Source of the DNA: Acidobacteriota bacterium
GTDB lineage: Bacteria; Acidobacteriota; Terriglobia; Terriglobales; Acidobacteriaceae
Reading direction: 5' to 3'
DNA: 64,000 nt
NCBI GenBank assembly: GCA_003225055.1
Contig: QIAU01000179.1
Coordinates: forward strand, 1 to 64,000
Numbering within the stretch: the stretch's first letter is position 1; the number at the start of each line of letters is the position of its first letter. A program made the position numbers and the translations under genes. A model generated the notes under the pieces. The model did no database searches and was not told the origin of the DNA. It worked only from the letters and a program-made list of their open reading frames with translations. This document shows positions 52,921 through 60,289 of the stretch, piece after piece.

Positions 52921-53655
52921 ATGCTCTTCCAGTTGATTGCGTTCCTGGCCGCCGCAATTGCGGGCGGGATCGGCTCGATCGCCGGTTTCGGCATTGGAAG
53001 CATTCTTACTCCGCTCGTGGCCGGGCGGCTCGGCACCAAGCCGGCGGTTGCGGCGGTTTCGTTTCCGCATCTCGCGGGAACCCTGCTGCGCTTCTGGTTC
53101 ATTCGAAAACACGTGGATCGCCGCGTGCTCCTCACGTTCGGGATCAGCAGCGCCGCTGGTGGATTGGCCGGGGCTTGGCTCCAGGTGTGGTTCAAAAGCG
53201 CTGTGCTGGGCTATGTTCTTGGCGCTCTGCTGGTCTTCGCTGGCGTTATGGGACTAACTGGGCTCGCCTCGCGCATGCGATTTGGCAAAGGAACAGGTTT
53301 GGTCGCGGGCGCCTTGTCGGGCGTATTTGGCGGGCTGGTGGGAAATCAAGGTGGCATCCGCTCCGCCGCCCTGATGGGCTTCCAACTGAGCAAAGAAGCC
53401 TTCGTGGCCACCGCCACCGCTATCGCGCTGCTCGTGGATGTGTTCCGCATGCCCGTGTACATCGCTTCGGAGTGGAGCGAGCTGATCGGCACCTGGCCTT
53501 TGGTCCTGGTGGCGTCCCTGGGCGTTTTGGCCGGTACTATCTTCGGACAACCGCTGCTGCGCCGGATCCCGGAGCGAATCTTTCGAGCGCTTGTCTCCTC
53601 GATCATCCTGGCGCTCGGTATTGCCATGCTGCTTCATCCGGGAGGTCACGACTAG
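52921..53655 (+). CDS. TauE/SafE-family sulfite/anion exporter-like membrane protein
   Basis: 244 residues with about seven or eight transmembrane segments. FLAAAIAGGIGSIAGFGIGS near the N-terminus and the repeated GALSGVFGGLVGNQGGIRSAAL block are typical of the TauE/SafE (DUF81) family, thought to export sulfite, sulfoacetate or other organic anions. ATG 52921 is preferred to an upstream frame start within murU. Same direction and 14 nt after murU, but a functional link is uncertain. Confidence 0.8.
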   Translation: MLFQLIAFLAAAIAGGIGSIAGFGIGSILTPLVAGRLGTKPAVAAVSFPHLAGTLLRFWFIRKHVDRRVLLTFGISSAAGGLAGAWLQVWFKSAVLGYVLGALLVFAGVMGLTGLASRMRFGKGTGLVAGALSGVFGGLVGNQGGIRSAALMGFQLSKEAFVATATAIALLVDVFRMPVYIASEWSELIGTWPLVLVASLGVLAGTIFGQPLLRRIPERIFRALVSSIILALGIAMLLHPGGHD

Positions 53656-53667
53656 AGTCGCAGCGAT

Positions 53668-53925
53668 TCACATTGCAGCGAATCGAGGGTCTCGCCCCCT
53701 CAACTGGAACATCACCCCGGTGCCTGCCTGCATGAAGGTATAGCGTTGGTGTCCTCCGATGCAGCCCTGCAAGGTGAGGTCTCGGGCGGCTGTTTCTGTC
53801 TTCGAGGAGTTGCTATGGGAAGACAGCACGCCGCGGTTTTGACTGCTCTGGGCCCCGGCGGCAGCAATCGACAACAGGAGGACTGCCGAAACGAGCAGTG
53901 TTTGGGTTAGACCGTCCTCGACCAT
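53668..53925 (-). CDS. Small secreted protein, unknown
   Basis: 85 residues. A signal peptide (LTQTLLVSAVLLLSIAAAGAQ, residues about 6-26) precedes a Ser/Asn-rich segment and LTLQGCIGGHQRYTFMQAGT, with a single cysteine. The core resembles the GC-xxxx-YTLxxxxG-xxYQL units of small acidobacterial periplasmic proteins, but the length is short and it may be truncated. Convergent with the TauE/SafE gene. Confidence 0.5.
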   Translation of the reverse strand: MVEDGLTQTLLVSAVLLLSIAAAGAQSSQNRGVLSSHSNSSKTETAARDLTLQGCIGGHQRYTFMQAGTGVMFQLRGRDPRFAAM

Positions 53926-54052
53926 GGAGCTTTAGACTGAACAGGCGGAGATGGGGTTGCCCGCTCAGGGGCTTGGGGCTCAGGAGCACAGTCCCGGAAC
54001 CGGGTCAGCATTTTCTTGCGTCTCCGGATAACTTCTCTGAATCAGTACTCGC

Positions 54053-54652
54053 ATGCGCAAAGGCATTGTTCACCTGAAAAAGTCCGATCCTGTACTGGCG
54101 GCGCTCATCGAACGCGTCGGGCCGTTTCGCATGAACTATGACGAACCTGGGTTTCATCATCTGGCCGAAGCCATCGTCTACCAGCAACTGCATGGCAAAG
54201 CCGCCGCGACCATTTTCAAGCGTCTCACGGATCTAGCCGGCTCGCCCCTCACGCCTGAGGGCATTCTCAAGCTATCGGAAGACGAGTTACGCGGGGTCGG
54301 TCTGTCCCGGCAAAAGCTCTCGTACCTGCGCGACCTGGCGGCCAAAACACAGTCCGGCGAACTCAATTTCGGCCAACTGCCTGCCCTTTCTGATGCTGAG
54401 GTAATCAAGCGACTCACCGAGGTGAAAGGCATTGGGGTGTGGACCGCGCACATGTTCCTGATGTTCGCACTGCGGCGTCCGGATGTGTTGCCCACAGGTG
54501 ATCTGGGCATACAGATGGCGATTCGCAAGCACTACAACAAACGCAAGCTGCCCAAGCCGCTCGAGGTGGAGAAGATCGCAAAATGCTGGGCGCCCTACCG
54601 CAGCGTGGCTTGCTGGTATCTGTGGCGCAGCATGGACATCAAGACAATGTAG
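54053..54652 (+). CDS. DNA-3-methyladenine glycosylase II-type (AlkA) repair enzyme
   Basis: 199 residues. LTEVKGIGVWTAHMFLMFAL is the helix-hairpin-helix DNA-binding motif, and the PTGDLGIQMAI that follows has the catalytic Asp of the HhH-GPD superfamily. The N-terminal YQQLHGKAAATIFKRL also fits AlkA/MAG1. It removes alkylated bases such as 3-methyladenine from DNA. Shorter than E. coli AlkA (282 residues) because the extra N-terminal domain is missing, as in many bacterial and yeast-MAG-like forms. Confidence 0.87.
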   Translation: MRKGIVHLKKSDPVLAALIERVGPFRMNYDEPGFHHLAEAIVYQQLHGKAAATIFKRLTDLAGSPLTPEGILKLSEDELRGVGLSRQKLSYLRDLAAKTQSGELNFGQLPALSDAEVIKRLTEVKGIGVWTAHMFLMFALRRPDVLPTGDLGIQMAIRKHYNKRKLPKPLEVEKIAKCWAPYRSVACWYLWRSMDIKTM

Positions 54653-54656
54653 AAAA

Positions 54657-54745
54657 TTGCTGATTGTCGATTTCCCATTGCCAATCGAAACCGGCCGTTC
54701 CGCGCAGGTCCAAATCGGCAGTCGGCAATTGGCAATGTTCGTGGA
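54657..54745. repeat. Inverted GGCAATTGGCAATG-type repeat before the mutase small subunit
   Basis: TTGCTGATTGTCGATTTCCC with ATTGCCAATCG (54659-54690) and AAATCGGCAGTCGGCAATTG with GCAATG (54711-54736) are complementary imperfect repeats in opposite orientation, forming a hairpin-like structure just upstream of the B12-binding subunit gene. Confidence 0.5.
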
Positions 54746-54767
54746 ACTTCGTCTGGTTTGTGATTAA

Positions 54768-55199
54768 ATGAGGGCGATGGCGAAGGAAGCGAAAATCCGC
54801 GTCCTGGTGGCCAAGCCGGGATTGGACGGGCACGATCGCGGCGCTAAAGTGATTGCCCGCGCGCTGCGCGATGCCGGCATGGAGGTCATCTATACCGGGT
54901 TGCGCCAGACTCCGGAGATGGTGGTAAATGCGGCACTGCAGGAAGACGTGGACGTCATAGGATTGTCGATTCTCTCCGGCGCCCATAACGCCATCGTGCC
55001 GCGCGTCATGGACCTGCTCAAGCAACACAAGATGGCTGACGTGCTGGTAGTGGTCGGGGGCATCATTCCCGACCAGGACATCGATGGGCTCAAGAAAGCC
55101 GGCGTTGCCGCCATCTTTCAGCCGGGCACGGCCATGGACGAGATCGTCACCTTCATTCGCGCCAACGTGAAGCCGCGCGGCGTGCCAGCCGCTGGATAG
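54768..55199 (+). CDS. Methylmalonyl-CoA mutase small, B12-binding subunit
   Basis: 143 residues. [24 protein letters not shown] carries the DxHxxG cobalamin-binding motif with the His that replaces dimethylbenzimidazole. [26 protein letters not shown] and [11 protein letters not shown] follow the B12-binding Rossmann fold. It completes the mutase whose catalytic subunit is at 47142-48947, so the holoenzyme is split over 5.8 kb. A downstream ATG at 54777 (MAKEAK) is also possible. Confidence 0.93.
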   Translation: MRAMAKEAKIRVLVAKPGLDGHDRGAKVIARALRDAGMEVIYTGLRQTPEMVVNAALQEDVDVIGLSILSGAHNAIVPRVMDLLKQHKMADVLVVVGGIIPDQDIDGLKKAGVAAIFQPGTAMDEIVTFIRANVKPRGVPAAG

Positions 55200-55269
55200 G
55201 TCTTCAAATTCAAGAACGCACGTAGCTCCCAAGACCTTCCGGCCGCACTTCTGTATGCTTGCTGCGAGA

Positions 55270-55896
55270 ATGTCTGCCCCTTCTCCCCACTTCACGATCG
55301 AAAGCTGCGAGGGGATCACGCTTTTGCGCTTCGAGTCGGCTGACGGCACGAATCGCCTGACTCGCGCCTGCGTGCTCGCGCTGACTGCCGCGGTTCGCGA
55401 ATTAGCTTTGGATCCCAAGCCCTTGATCATCACGGGAAACAAGAAGTTCTTTTCCGCGGGAGCCGAACTGGCGGAGATCGTTCGACTGACCGGGCCGCAG
55501 GGGTATGAATTTTCAAAGATGGGTCAGGCACTCATGGCGGATGTCGAGCGCTTCCCTGCCCCCGTGTATGCGGCAATCAACGGCTACTGCATGGGAGGCG
55601 CACTGGACTTGGTGCTGGCATGTCATCGACGGATTGCGTCGCCAACCGCGATTTTTGGGCATCAAGGCGCCGCCCTGGGCTTGATCACCGGATGGGGAGG
55701 AACCCAGCGGTTACCTCGATTGATCGGCAAGGCAAGGGCTCTCGAGATGTTCATCGCGGCGGAGAAGATTCATGCTCCCGCCGCGCTCGGGTTCGGTCTG
55801 GTGGACGAGGTGACTGAGAATCCAGTTGCCGAAGCCGCAGGTGAACTCGGTAGAAGAATCCGCCACAGAGGCACGGAGGCACAGAGAAGAAGTTAA
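55270..55896 (+). CDS. Enoyl-CoA hydratase/isomerase family, truncated C-terminus
   Basis: 208 residues. FFSAGAELAEIVRLTG and INGYCMGGALDLVLACHRRIA carry the two oxyanion-hole segments of the crotonase fold. The family normally has about 255-265 residues. Here the frame runs into the CACAGAGGCACGGAGG intergenic repeat and ends in RHRGTEAQRR, so the final helices that build the trimer are lost. MSAPSPHF at 55270 is used as start instead of the upstream MLAARM. Perhaps inactive, or the C-terminus was rebuilt by the repeat. Confidence 0.75.
   Translation: MSAPSPHFTIESCEGITLLRFESADGTNRLTRACVLALTAAVRELALDPKPLIITGNKKFFSAGAELAEIVRLTGPQGYEFSKMGQALMADVERFPAPVYAAINGYCMGGALDLVLACHRRIASPTAIFGHQGAALGLITGWGGTQRLPRLIGKARALEMFIAAEKIHAPAALGFGLVDEVTENPVAEAAGELGRRIRHRGTEAQRRS
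55863..55890 (+). repeat. CCACAGAG/GCACGGAGG repeat at the hydratase 3' end
   Basis: CCACAGAGGCACGGAGGCAC followed by AGAGAAGA, a near copy of the minus-strand repeat at 6109-6137. It forms the last codons of the truncated hydratase frame. Confidence 0.55.
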
Positions 55897-56118
55897 GTTC
55901 ACCAGGAAACGTAGAGATCCTTCGCTATGCCGGCTTTGGTTTTGTCTTTTAACCTTGCCAACACCCGTCGTTGTCACGGACAGAATGACAGCACTTTTTG
56001 GGCCTGAGACCTGATACCTTGACCCGACAGCTTCCGTCTGCGCCCGGCGCGCCCTGCCGCCGGGTTTGCACCTCTCTGCTCCGCTGGTATACCGTAACCA
56101 GTTTCGGGTACCGAACCG

Positions 56119-57828
56119 ATGGTTGACCGTAGAGACCCTGCCGATCCCAGTACGCTGACGATTTCGAATGTCCTCGAATCGCGGGTGGACGCCACTTCCC
56201 GGCGTTTTGAAGCCAATATGCGCGCCCTGGCCGACCTGATGGCAGCCGTCCACAATGAAGAGGAAAAAATTCGTGAAGGTGGCGGGCCCAAGGCGATCGA
56301 GAGCCAGCACGCGAAGGGTCGGATGACCGCGCGCGAGCGCATTGACCTGCTCGCCGATCCGGGATCGTTCTTCGAGCTGGGCATTTACGCGGCACACGGG
56401 ATGTACGAGGAATGGGGCGGCGCGCCGGCTGCGGGAGTGATCACGGGTTTGGCGCGCATTCACACCCGAATGGTGATGCTGATCGTGAACGACGCCACGG
56501 TGAAGGCGGGGGCGTTCTTTCCCATGACCTCAAAAAAAGTCATCCGGGCACAGAACATCGCGATCGAGAATCGGATTCCGACCCTTTATTTGGTGGACTC
56601 GGCCGGAGTGTTTCTGCCGCTGCAGGAAGATGTCTTTCCCGACACCGACGATTTTGGGCGCGTGTTTCGCAACAACGCGGTGATGTCGGCCATGGGCATT
56701 CCGCAGATTGCGGCCATTATGGGGATGTGCGTCGCCGGAGGCGGATATCTGCCGGTCATGTGCGATCACGTGCTGATGACTGAAGGCAGCGGGCTGTTCC
56801 TCGCCGGCCCGGCGCTGGTGCAGGCGGCAATCGGGCAGAAATGTTCCGCGGAAGAGTTGGGCGGCGCGGCCATGCATTCAGCCATCAGCGGGACCGCCGA
56901 TTTTCGCGAGCCGAATGATGAGGCCTGCATCGCCCGCATTCGATCCCTGGTTGAGAAATGGGGCTACCGGCGCCAGTCGCCGTGGGATCGCAAGCAACCC
57001 CGGCCGCCGGCCCAGGCCGCCGAGGAAATCTACGGCATCTTTGATTCCTCGCCGGCGCGCCCCTATGACACGAAGGAGATCCTGGCGCGCGTCATGGATG
57101 AAAGCCGGTTCGATGAATACAAGCCGGAGTACGGCAAGACCGTCATCTGTGGCTACGCGCGGATAGGGGGATTTGCCGTCGGCATCGTCGCCAATCAGAA
57201 ATTACATGCGCAGCAGGTGGATCACGAAGGCCGCAAGCGCATGGAATTCGGGGGCGTGATTTATACCGAGTCGGCGGAAAAAGCGGCGCGCTTCATCATG
57301 GACTGCAACCAGAACCTGGTTCCGCTGGTCTTCTTCCACGACGTGAACGGCTTCATGGTCGGCCGCGACGCGGAGTGGAGCGGGATTATCAAAGCTGGCG
57401 CGAAGATGGTGAACGCTGTCTCCAATTCCGTCGTGCCGAAAATCTCGGTGATCATCGGCGGCTCGTTCGGCGCCGGACACTATGCCATGTGCGGGAAAGC
57501 CTACGACCCGCGATTCGTTTTCGCCTGGCCCACGGCCCGCTATGCAGTCATGAGCGGCGATTCGGCGGCGGGCACGCTGGTGGAAATCAAGATCAAGCAG
57601 CTGGAGCGCGGCGGCAAGAAGTTGAGCGAAGACGAGCGTAAGGAACTGTACGAGTCGGTGAAGAAAACTTACCAGGAGCAGACCGATCCTCGGTATGGTG
57701 CTGCGCGATTGTGGATCGACAAGATTATTGATCCGCTCGAAACTCGTGACGCCATCATGCAGGCGCTGGAAGCCACGGCGCTCAACCCGGACGTGGCAGA
57801 GTTCAAGGTGGGAGTCTTGCAGACTTAG
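56119..57828 (+). CDS. Acyl-CoA carboxylase carboxyltransferase beta subunit (MCC-like)
   Basis: 569 residues. GRMTARERIDLLADPGSFFELG, the TLYLVDSAGVFLPLQEDVFPD segment and GKAYDPRFVFAWPTARYAVM match the biotin-dependent carboxyltransferase fold. The LPLQxxVFPD block is close to 3-methylcrotonyl-CoA carboxylase beta (MCC). It transfers carboxyl from carboxybiotin to the acyl-CoA. The biotin carboxylase/carrier alpha subunit is not in the window. With HMG-CoA lyase and the hydratase next to it, leucine degradation is likely. Confidence 0.87.
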   Translation: MVDRRDPADPSTLTISNVLESRVDATSRRFEANMRALADLMAAVHNEEEKIREGGGPKAIESQHAKGRMTARERIDLLADPGSFFELGIYAAHGMYEEWGGAPAAGVITGLARIHTRMVMLIVNDATVKAGAFFPMTSKKVIRAQNIAIENRIPTLYLVDSAGVFLPLQEDVFPDTDDFGRVFRNNAVMSAMGIPQIAAIMGMCVAGGGYLPVMCDHVLMTEGSGLFLAGPALVQAAIGQKCSAEELGGAAMHSAISGTADFREPNDEACIARIRSLVEKWGYRRQSPWDRKQPRPPAQAAEEIYGIFDSSPARPYDTKEILARVMDESRFDEYKPEYGKTVICGYARIGGFAVGIVANQKLHAQQVDHEGRKRMEFGGVIYTESAEKAARFIMDCNQNLVPLVFFHDVNGFMVGRDAEWSGIIKAGAKMVNAVSNSVVPKISVIIGGSFGAGHYAMCGKAYDPRFVFAWPTARYAVMSGDSAAGTLVEIKIKQLERGGKKLSEDERKELYESVKKTYQEQTDPRYGAARLWIDKIIDPLETRDAIMQALEATALNPDVAEFKVGVLQT

Positions 57829-57841
57829 GAGGAATTTTCGA

Positions 57842-57931
57842 ATGCGAATTTTCGGATTGACCGACCCAAAGTCCGAAATTCGACAGTTGTTAATTCGAAA
57901 ATCCCGATCAACACCATGCCTGACGCAGTGA
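57842..57931 (+). CDS. Possible 29-residue leader ORF ahead of HMG-CoA lyase
   Basis: A strong AGGAGG (57828-57833) follows the carboxylase stop and lies 8 nt before an ATG at 57842. That ATG opens the frame MRIFGLTDPKSEIRQLLIRK with a short tail and ends at 57931, 16 nt inside the lyase gene in another frame. A 10-bp inverted repeat (57834-57843 with 57893-57902) overlaps it. Either a small leader ORF controlling the lyase, or a chance ribosome site. The first is favoured weakly. Confidence 0.35.
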   Translation: MRIFGLTDPKSEIRQLLIRKSRSTPCLTQ

Positions 57932-58794
57932 AACTCATCGAATGTCCGCGCGATGCCTGGCAGGGGCTGAAAGGGCAGATTCCTACGCACATTAAGATTG
58001 ATTATCTGCAGGCTTTGATCAGCGCGGGTTTCAAGCACATCGATGCGGTCTCCTTCGTTTCGCCCCAGGCGGTGCCGCAGATGGCTGACTCGGAACAAGT
58101 GCTGGCGGAGGTCGATCCGCCGGACGATGTCGAGATCATCGGTATCGTGGTGAACGAGAAAGGGGCGGAGCGGGCGATCAGCACCAACGCGGTGCGCACC
58201 CTGGGTTTTCCCTATTCGGTTTCGCCAACCTTCCTGCGCAATAACCAGAAACAGGCGTTGGATGAGGCCATCGACGAATTGGAAAAAATTAAGGGCAAGG
58301 CGAACCAAGCGGGGCTGGGCGTGGTGGTGTACATCTCGATGGCCTTCGGTAACCCCTACGGCGAGGACTGGAGCGTGGAGGAAGTGGTTGAGGCGGTCGG
58401 ACTGCTGGAAGCGGAAGATATTCACATGATTTCGCTGGCCGACACGGTCGGATTAGCAACACCAGAGCAGATTCGGGAATTGGTCGGCGCCGTGAGAGCG
58501 CAATACGACTATCTGGAAATCGGGCTGCATCTGCACAGCCGCCCGGGACACGCCGCGGACAAGATATTGGCGGCTTACGACGCGGGCTGCCGCAGGTTCG
58601 ATTCGGCCCTGGCCGGACTGGGCGGATGTCCCTTCGCGCAGGACGCACTCGTAGGAAACATTCCCACCGAAAAGGTGCTTGAGACGCTGGGCGGAAAGGG
58701 CGCCGGGTTGCCGCCCCTGAAATCTCTGGATGGGCTGCTCAAAGCATCGTTGGGGATTGGCGCGAAGTACATCGGTTCTTCCGCGGCGGACTGA
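57916..58794 (+). CDS. mvaB: Hydroxymethylglutaryl-CoA lyase
   Basis: 292 residues. IECPRDAWQGLKGQIPT is the catalytic N-terminal motif (canonical PRDGLQN), MGNPYG-like SMAFGNPYGEDWS and EIGLHLHSRPGHAADKI are the active-site blocks, and FDSALAGLGGCPFAQ is the conserved C-terminal block with the catalytic Cys region. It splits HMG-CoA into acetyl-CoA and acetoacetate, the last step of leucine catabolism. The PRDA form instead of PRDG occurs in a Bacteroidetes/acidobacterial-like subgroup. A 29-residue ORF with a strong ribosome site overlaps its start. Confidence 0.87.
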   Translation: MPDAVKLIECPRDAWQGLKGQIPTHIKIDYLQALISAGFKHIDAVSFVSPQAVPQMADSEQVLAEVDPPDDVEIIGIVVNEKGAERAISTNAVRTLGFPYSVSPTFLRNNQKQALDEAIDELEKIKGKANQAGLGVVVYISMAFGNPYGEDWSVEEVVEAVGLLEAEDIHMISLADTVGLATPEQIRELVGAVRAQYDYLEIGLHLHSRPGHAADKILAAYDAGCRRFDSALAGLGGCPFAQDALVGNIPTEKVLETLGGKGAGLPPLKSLDGLLKASLGIGAKYIGSSAAD

Positions 58795-58921
58795 AAACGA
58801 AGTCCTTCGCTTCGCTCAGAGTTTGTGCTTTTTGGGATTGAGGCGATTTTCCGGCACCTAAGCGGCTCGTTTTCCGGCATCACGGGCTGCGAGAAAACGA
58901 AAAAGTCACAAACTTCAGGAT

Positions 58922-58975
58922 GACAAGTCATAAGGAGACAAGTCATAAGGAATAAGGAATAAAGATGACAAGTCA
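58922..58975 (+). repeat. Tandem GACAAGTCATAAGGA repeat
   Basis: Two perfect 15-nt copies (58922-58936 and 58937-58951), followed by ATAAGGA, ATAAAGAT and a third partial copy GACAAGTCA (58967-58975). It lies between the HMG-CoA lyase and the next hydratase gene. Confidence 0.7.
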
Positions 58976-59008
58976 ATCCATAAATTGCATGACCACTCAA
59001 CAGAAAGC

Positions 59009-59791
59009 ATGAACTACTCGGCGATCCAAGTTGCGCACCATGGTGGCGTTGCCACGGTTACTCTAAATCGGCCCGAGAAACGCAATGCCATCAGCTTTCA
59101 ACTTGTCGACGAGTTGATGGCGGCGCTCGACGAAATCGAGCGTTCTCCCTCGCAAGTCGTCATCCTCGCCGGTGCGGGCAAAGCCTTTTGCGCGGGCATG
59201 GACCTGGACGAGCTGAAAGGGCTGCTGGGCAACACGCACGACGACAACCTGAAAGATTCCGCCCGCATGGCTGGCATCTTCCGCGGGCTTTATGAATTTC
59301 CCAAGCCGACGATTGCCGCTGTTAACGGCGCCGCGATTGCGGGAGGCACGGGCCTGGCCACAATGTGCGACTTCACCCTGGCGGTTCCCGAAGCCAAGTT
59401 CGGGTACACCGAAGTGAAGATCGGCTTTGTGCCAGCGATTGTTTCCTCGATCCTCGTCTGGCAAGTGGGACACAAGATTGCGCGCGATTTGCTGTTGACG
59501 GGGCGCCTCTTCGATGCGGCCGAGGCGCATCGCTATGGGCTGGTGAATGAAGTTGTAGCGTCAGAACGCCTGCGGGAGCGGGCGCACGAGCTGGCCTCGC
59601 AGCTTCTGGAGAACAGTCCGTCTTCGGTCCGTGCCACCAAGAAGTTAATCAACGGATTCATTGCCTCGCAACTGGATCAGCAGATTCGAGACGCGATCGA
59701 AGACAATGCCCGCATTCGAACCACTGGGGATTTTCGCGAGGGAATCACGTCGTTTTTGGAGAAGCGCAAGCCGCGGTGGGTTTCGAAATGA
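59009..59791 (+). CDS. Enoyl-CoA hydratase (candidate methylglutaconyl-CoA hydratase)
   Basis: 260 residues. ATVTLNRPEKRNAIS, FCAGMDLDELKG and VNGAAIAGGTGLATMCDFTL are the crotonase signatures, the last forming the oxyanion hole; FGYTEVKIGFVPAIVSSI follows. Family length is normal, unlike the truncated copy upstream. Between HMG-CoA lyase and a thioesterase, it would be the hydratase that makes HMG-CoA from 3-methylglutaconyl-CoA. It starts at ATG 59009 and its stop overlaps the next ATG. Confidence 0.87.
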   Translation: MNYSAIQVAHHGGVATVTLNRPEKRNAISFQLVDELMAALDEIERSPSQVVILAGAGKAFCAGMDLDELKGLLGNTHDDNLKDSARMAGIFRGLYEFPKPTIAAVNGAAIAGGTGLATMCDFTLAVPEAKFGYTEVKIGFVPAIVSSILVWQVGHKIARDLLLTGRLFDAAEAHRYGLVNEVVASERLRERAHELASQLLENSPSSVRATKKLINGFIASQLDQQIRDAIEDNARIRTTGDFREGITSFLEKRKPRWVSK

Positions 59792-60243
59792 CTGGCGCGA
59801 GGAGCGATGGGGAGCCCACAATCTCAGAGAGCCGGGTGCGGGTGCGTTACGCGGAAACCGACCAGATGGGCGTGGTGTATCACTCGAATTATTTCATCTG
59901 GTTTGAAGTTGGACGCGTAGAACTGCTGCGGCAACTCGGGTTCTCTTATCGCGAGATGGAACGCGAAGACGGCTGCTACATCGCCGTGGTGAATGCGCGC
60001 TGCCGGTACAAAGCACCGGCCCGGTATGATGACGAGATCGTCATTCGCACGCATCTGAAAAACGTCCGCGAGTCGGTGGTGCGTTTCAAATACCAGGCCG
60101 TGCGGGTGAGTGATCGAACGCTTCTGGCCGAGGCAGAAACGACTCATGTCGTAACCGATGAGAACCTGAACCGGAGATTGATTCCGGAAAAGTATATGCG
60201 TGCGTTTCGTGAGGCCGTGGGCCGTGTGGGGCCGGGCCTTTGA
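59788..60243 (+). CDS. 4-HBT/YbgC-type acyl-CoA thioesterase
   Basis: 151 residues. RVRYAETDQMGVVYHSNYFIWFEVGR contains the hot-dog-fold signature with the catalytic Asp of DQMGVVYH. RCRYKAPARYDDEIVIRT is the second half of the fold. It hydrolyses short-chain or aromatic acyl-CoA to free acid and CoA. The ATG (59788) overlaps the hydratase stop (ATGA), so they are co-translated. Confidence 0.85.
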   Translation: MTGARSDGEPTISESRVRVRYAETDQMGVVYHSNYFIWFEVGRVELLRQLGFSYREMEREDGCYIAVVNARCRYKAPARYDDEIVIRTHLKNVRESVVRFKYQAVRVSDRTLLAEAETTHVVTDENLNRRLIPEKYMRAFREAVGRVGPGL

Positions 60244-60289
60244 CCGGCCAGGCAGGTCCGAGACTCCACACCAGAAACTAGAGACTCCC

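Noticed and set aside
60200-60289. Longer start for hutH inside the thioesterase gene
   Set aside because: Adds a non-family N-terminus and overlaps the preceding gene; TTG 60290 gives normal HutH length.
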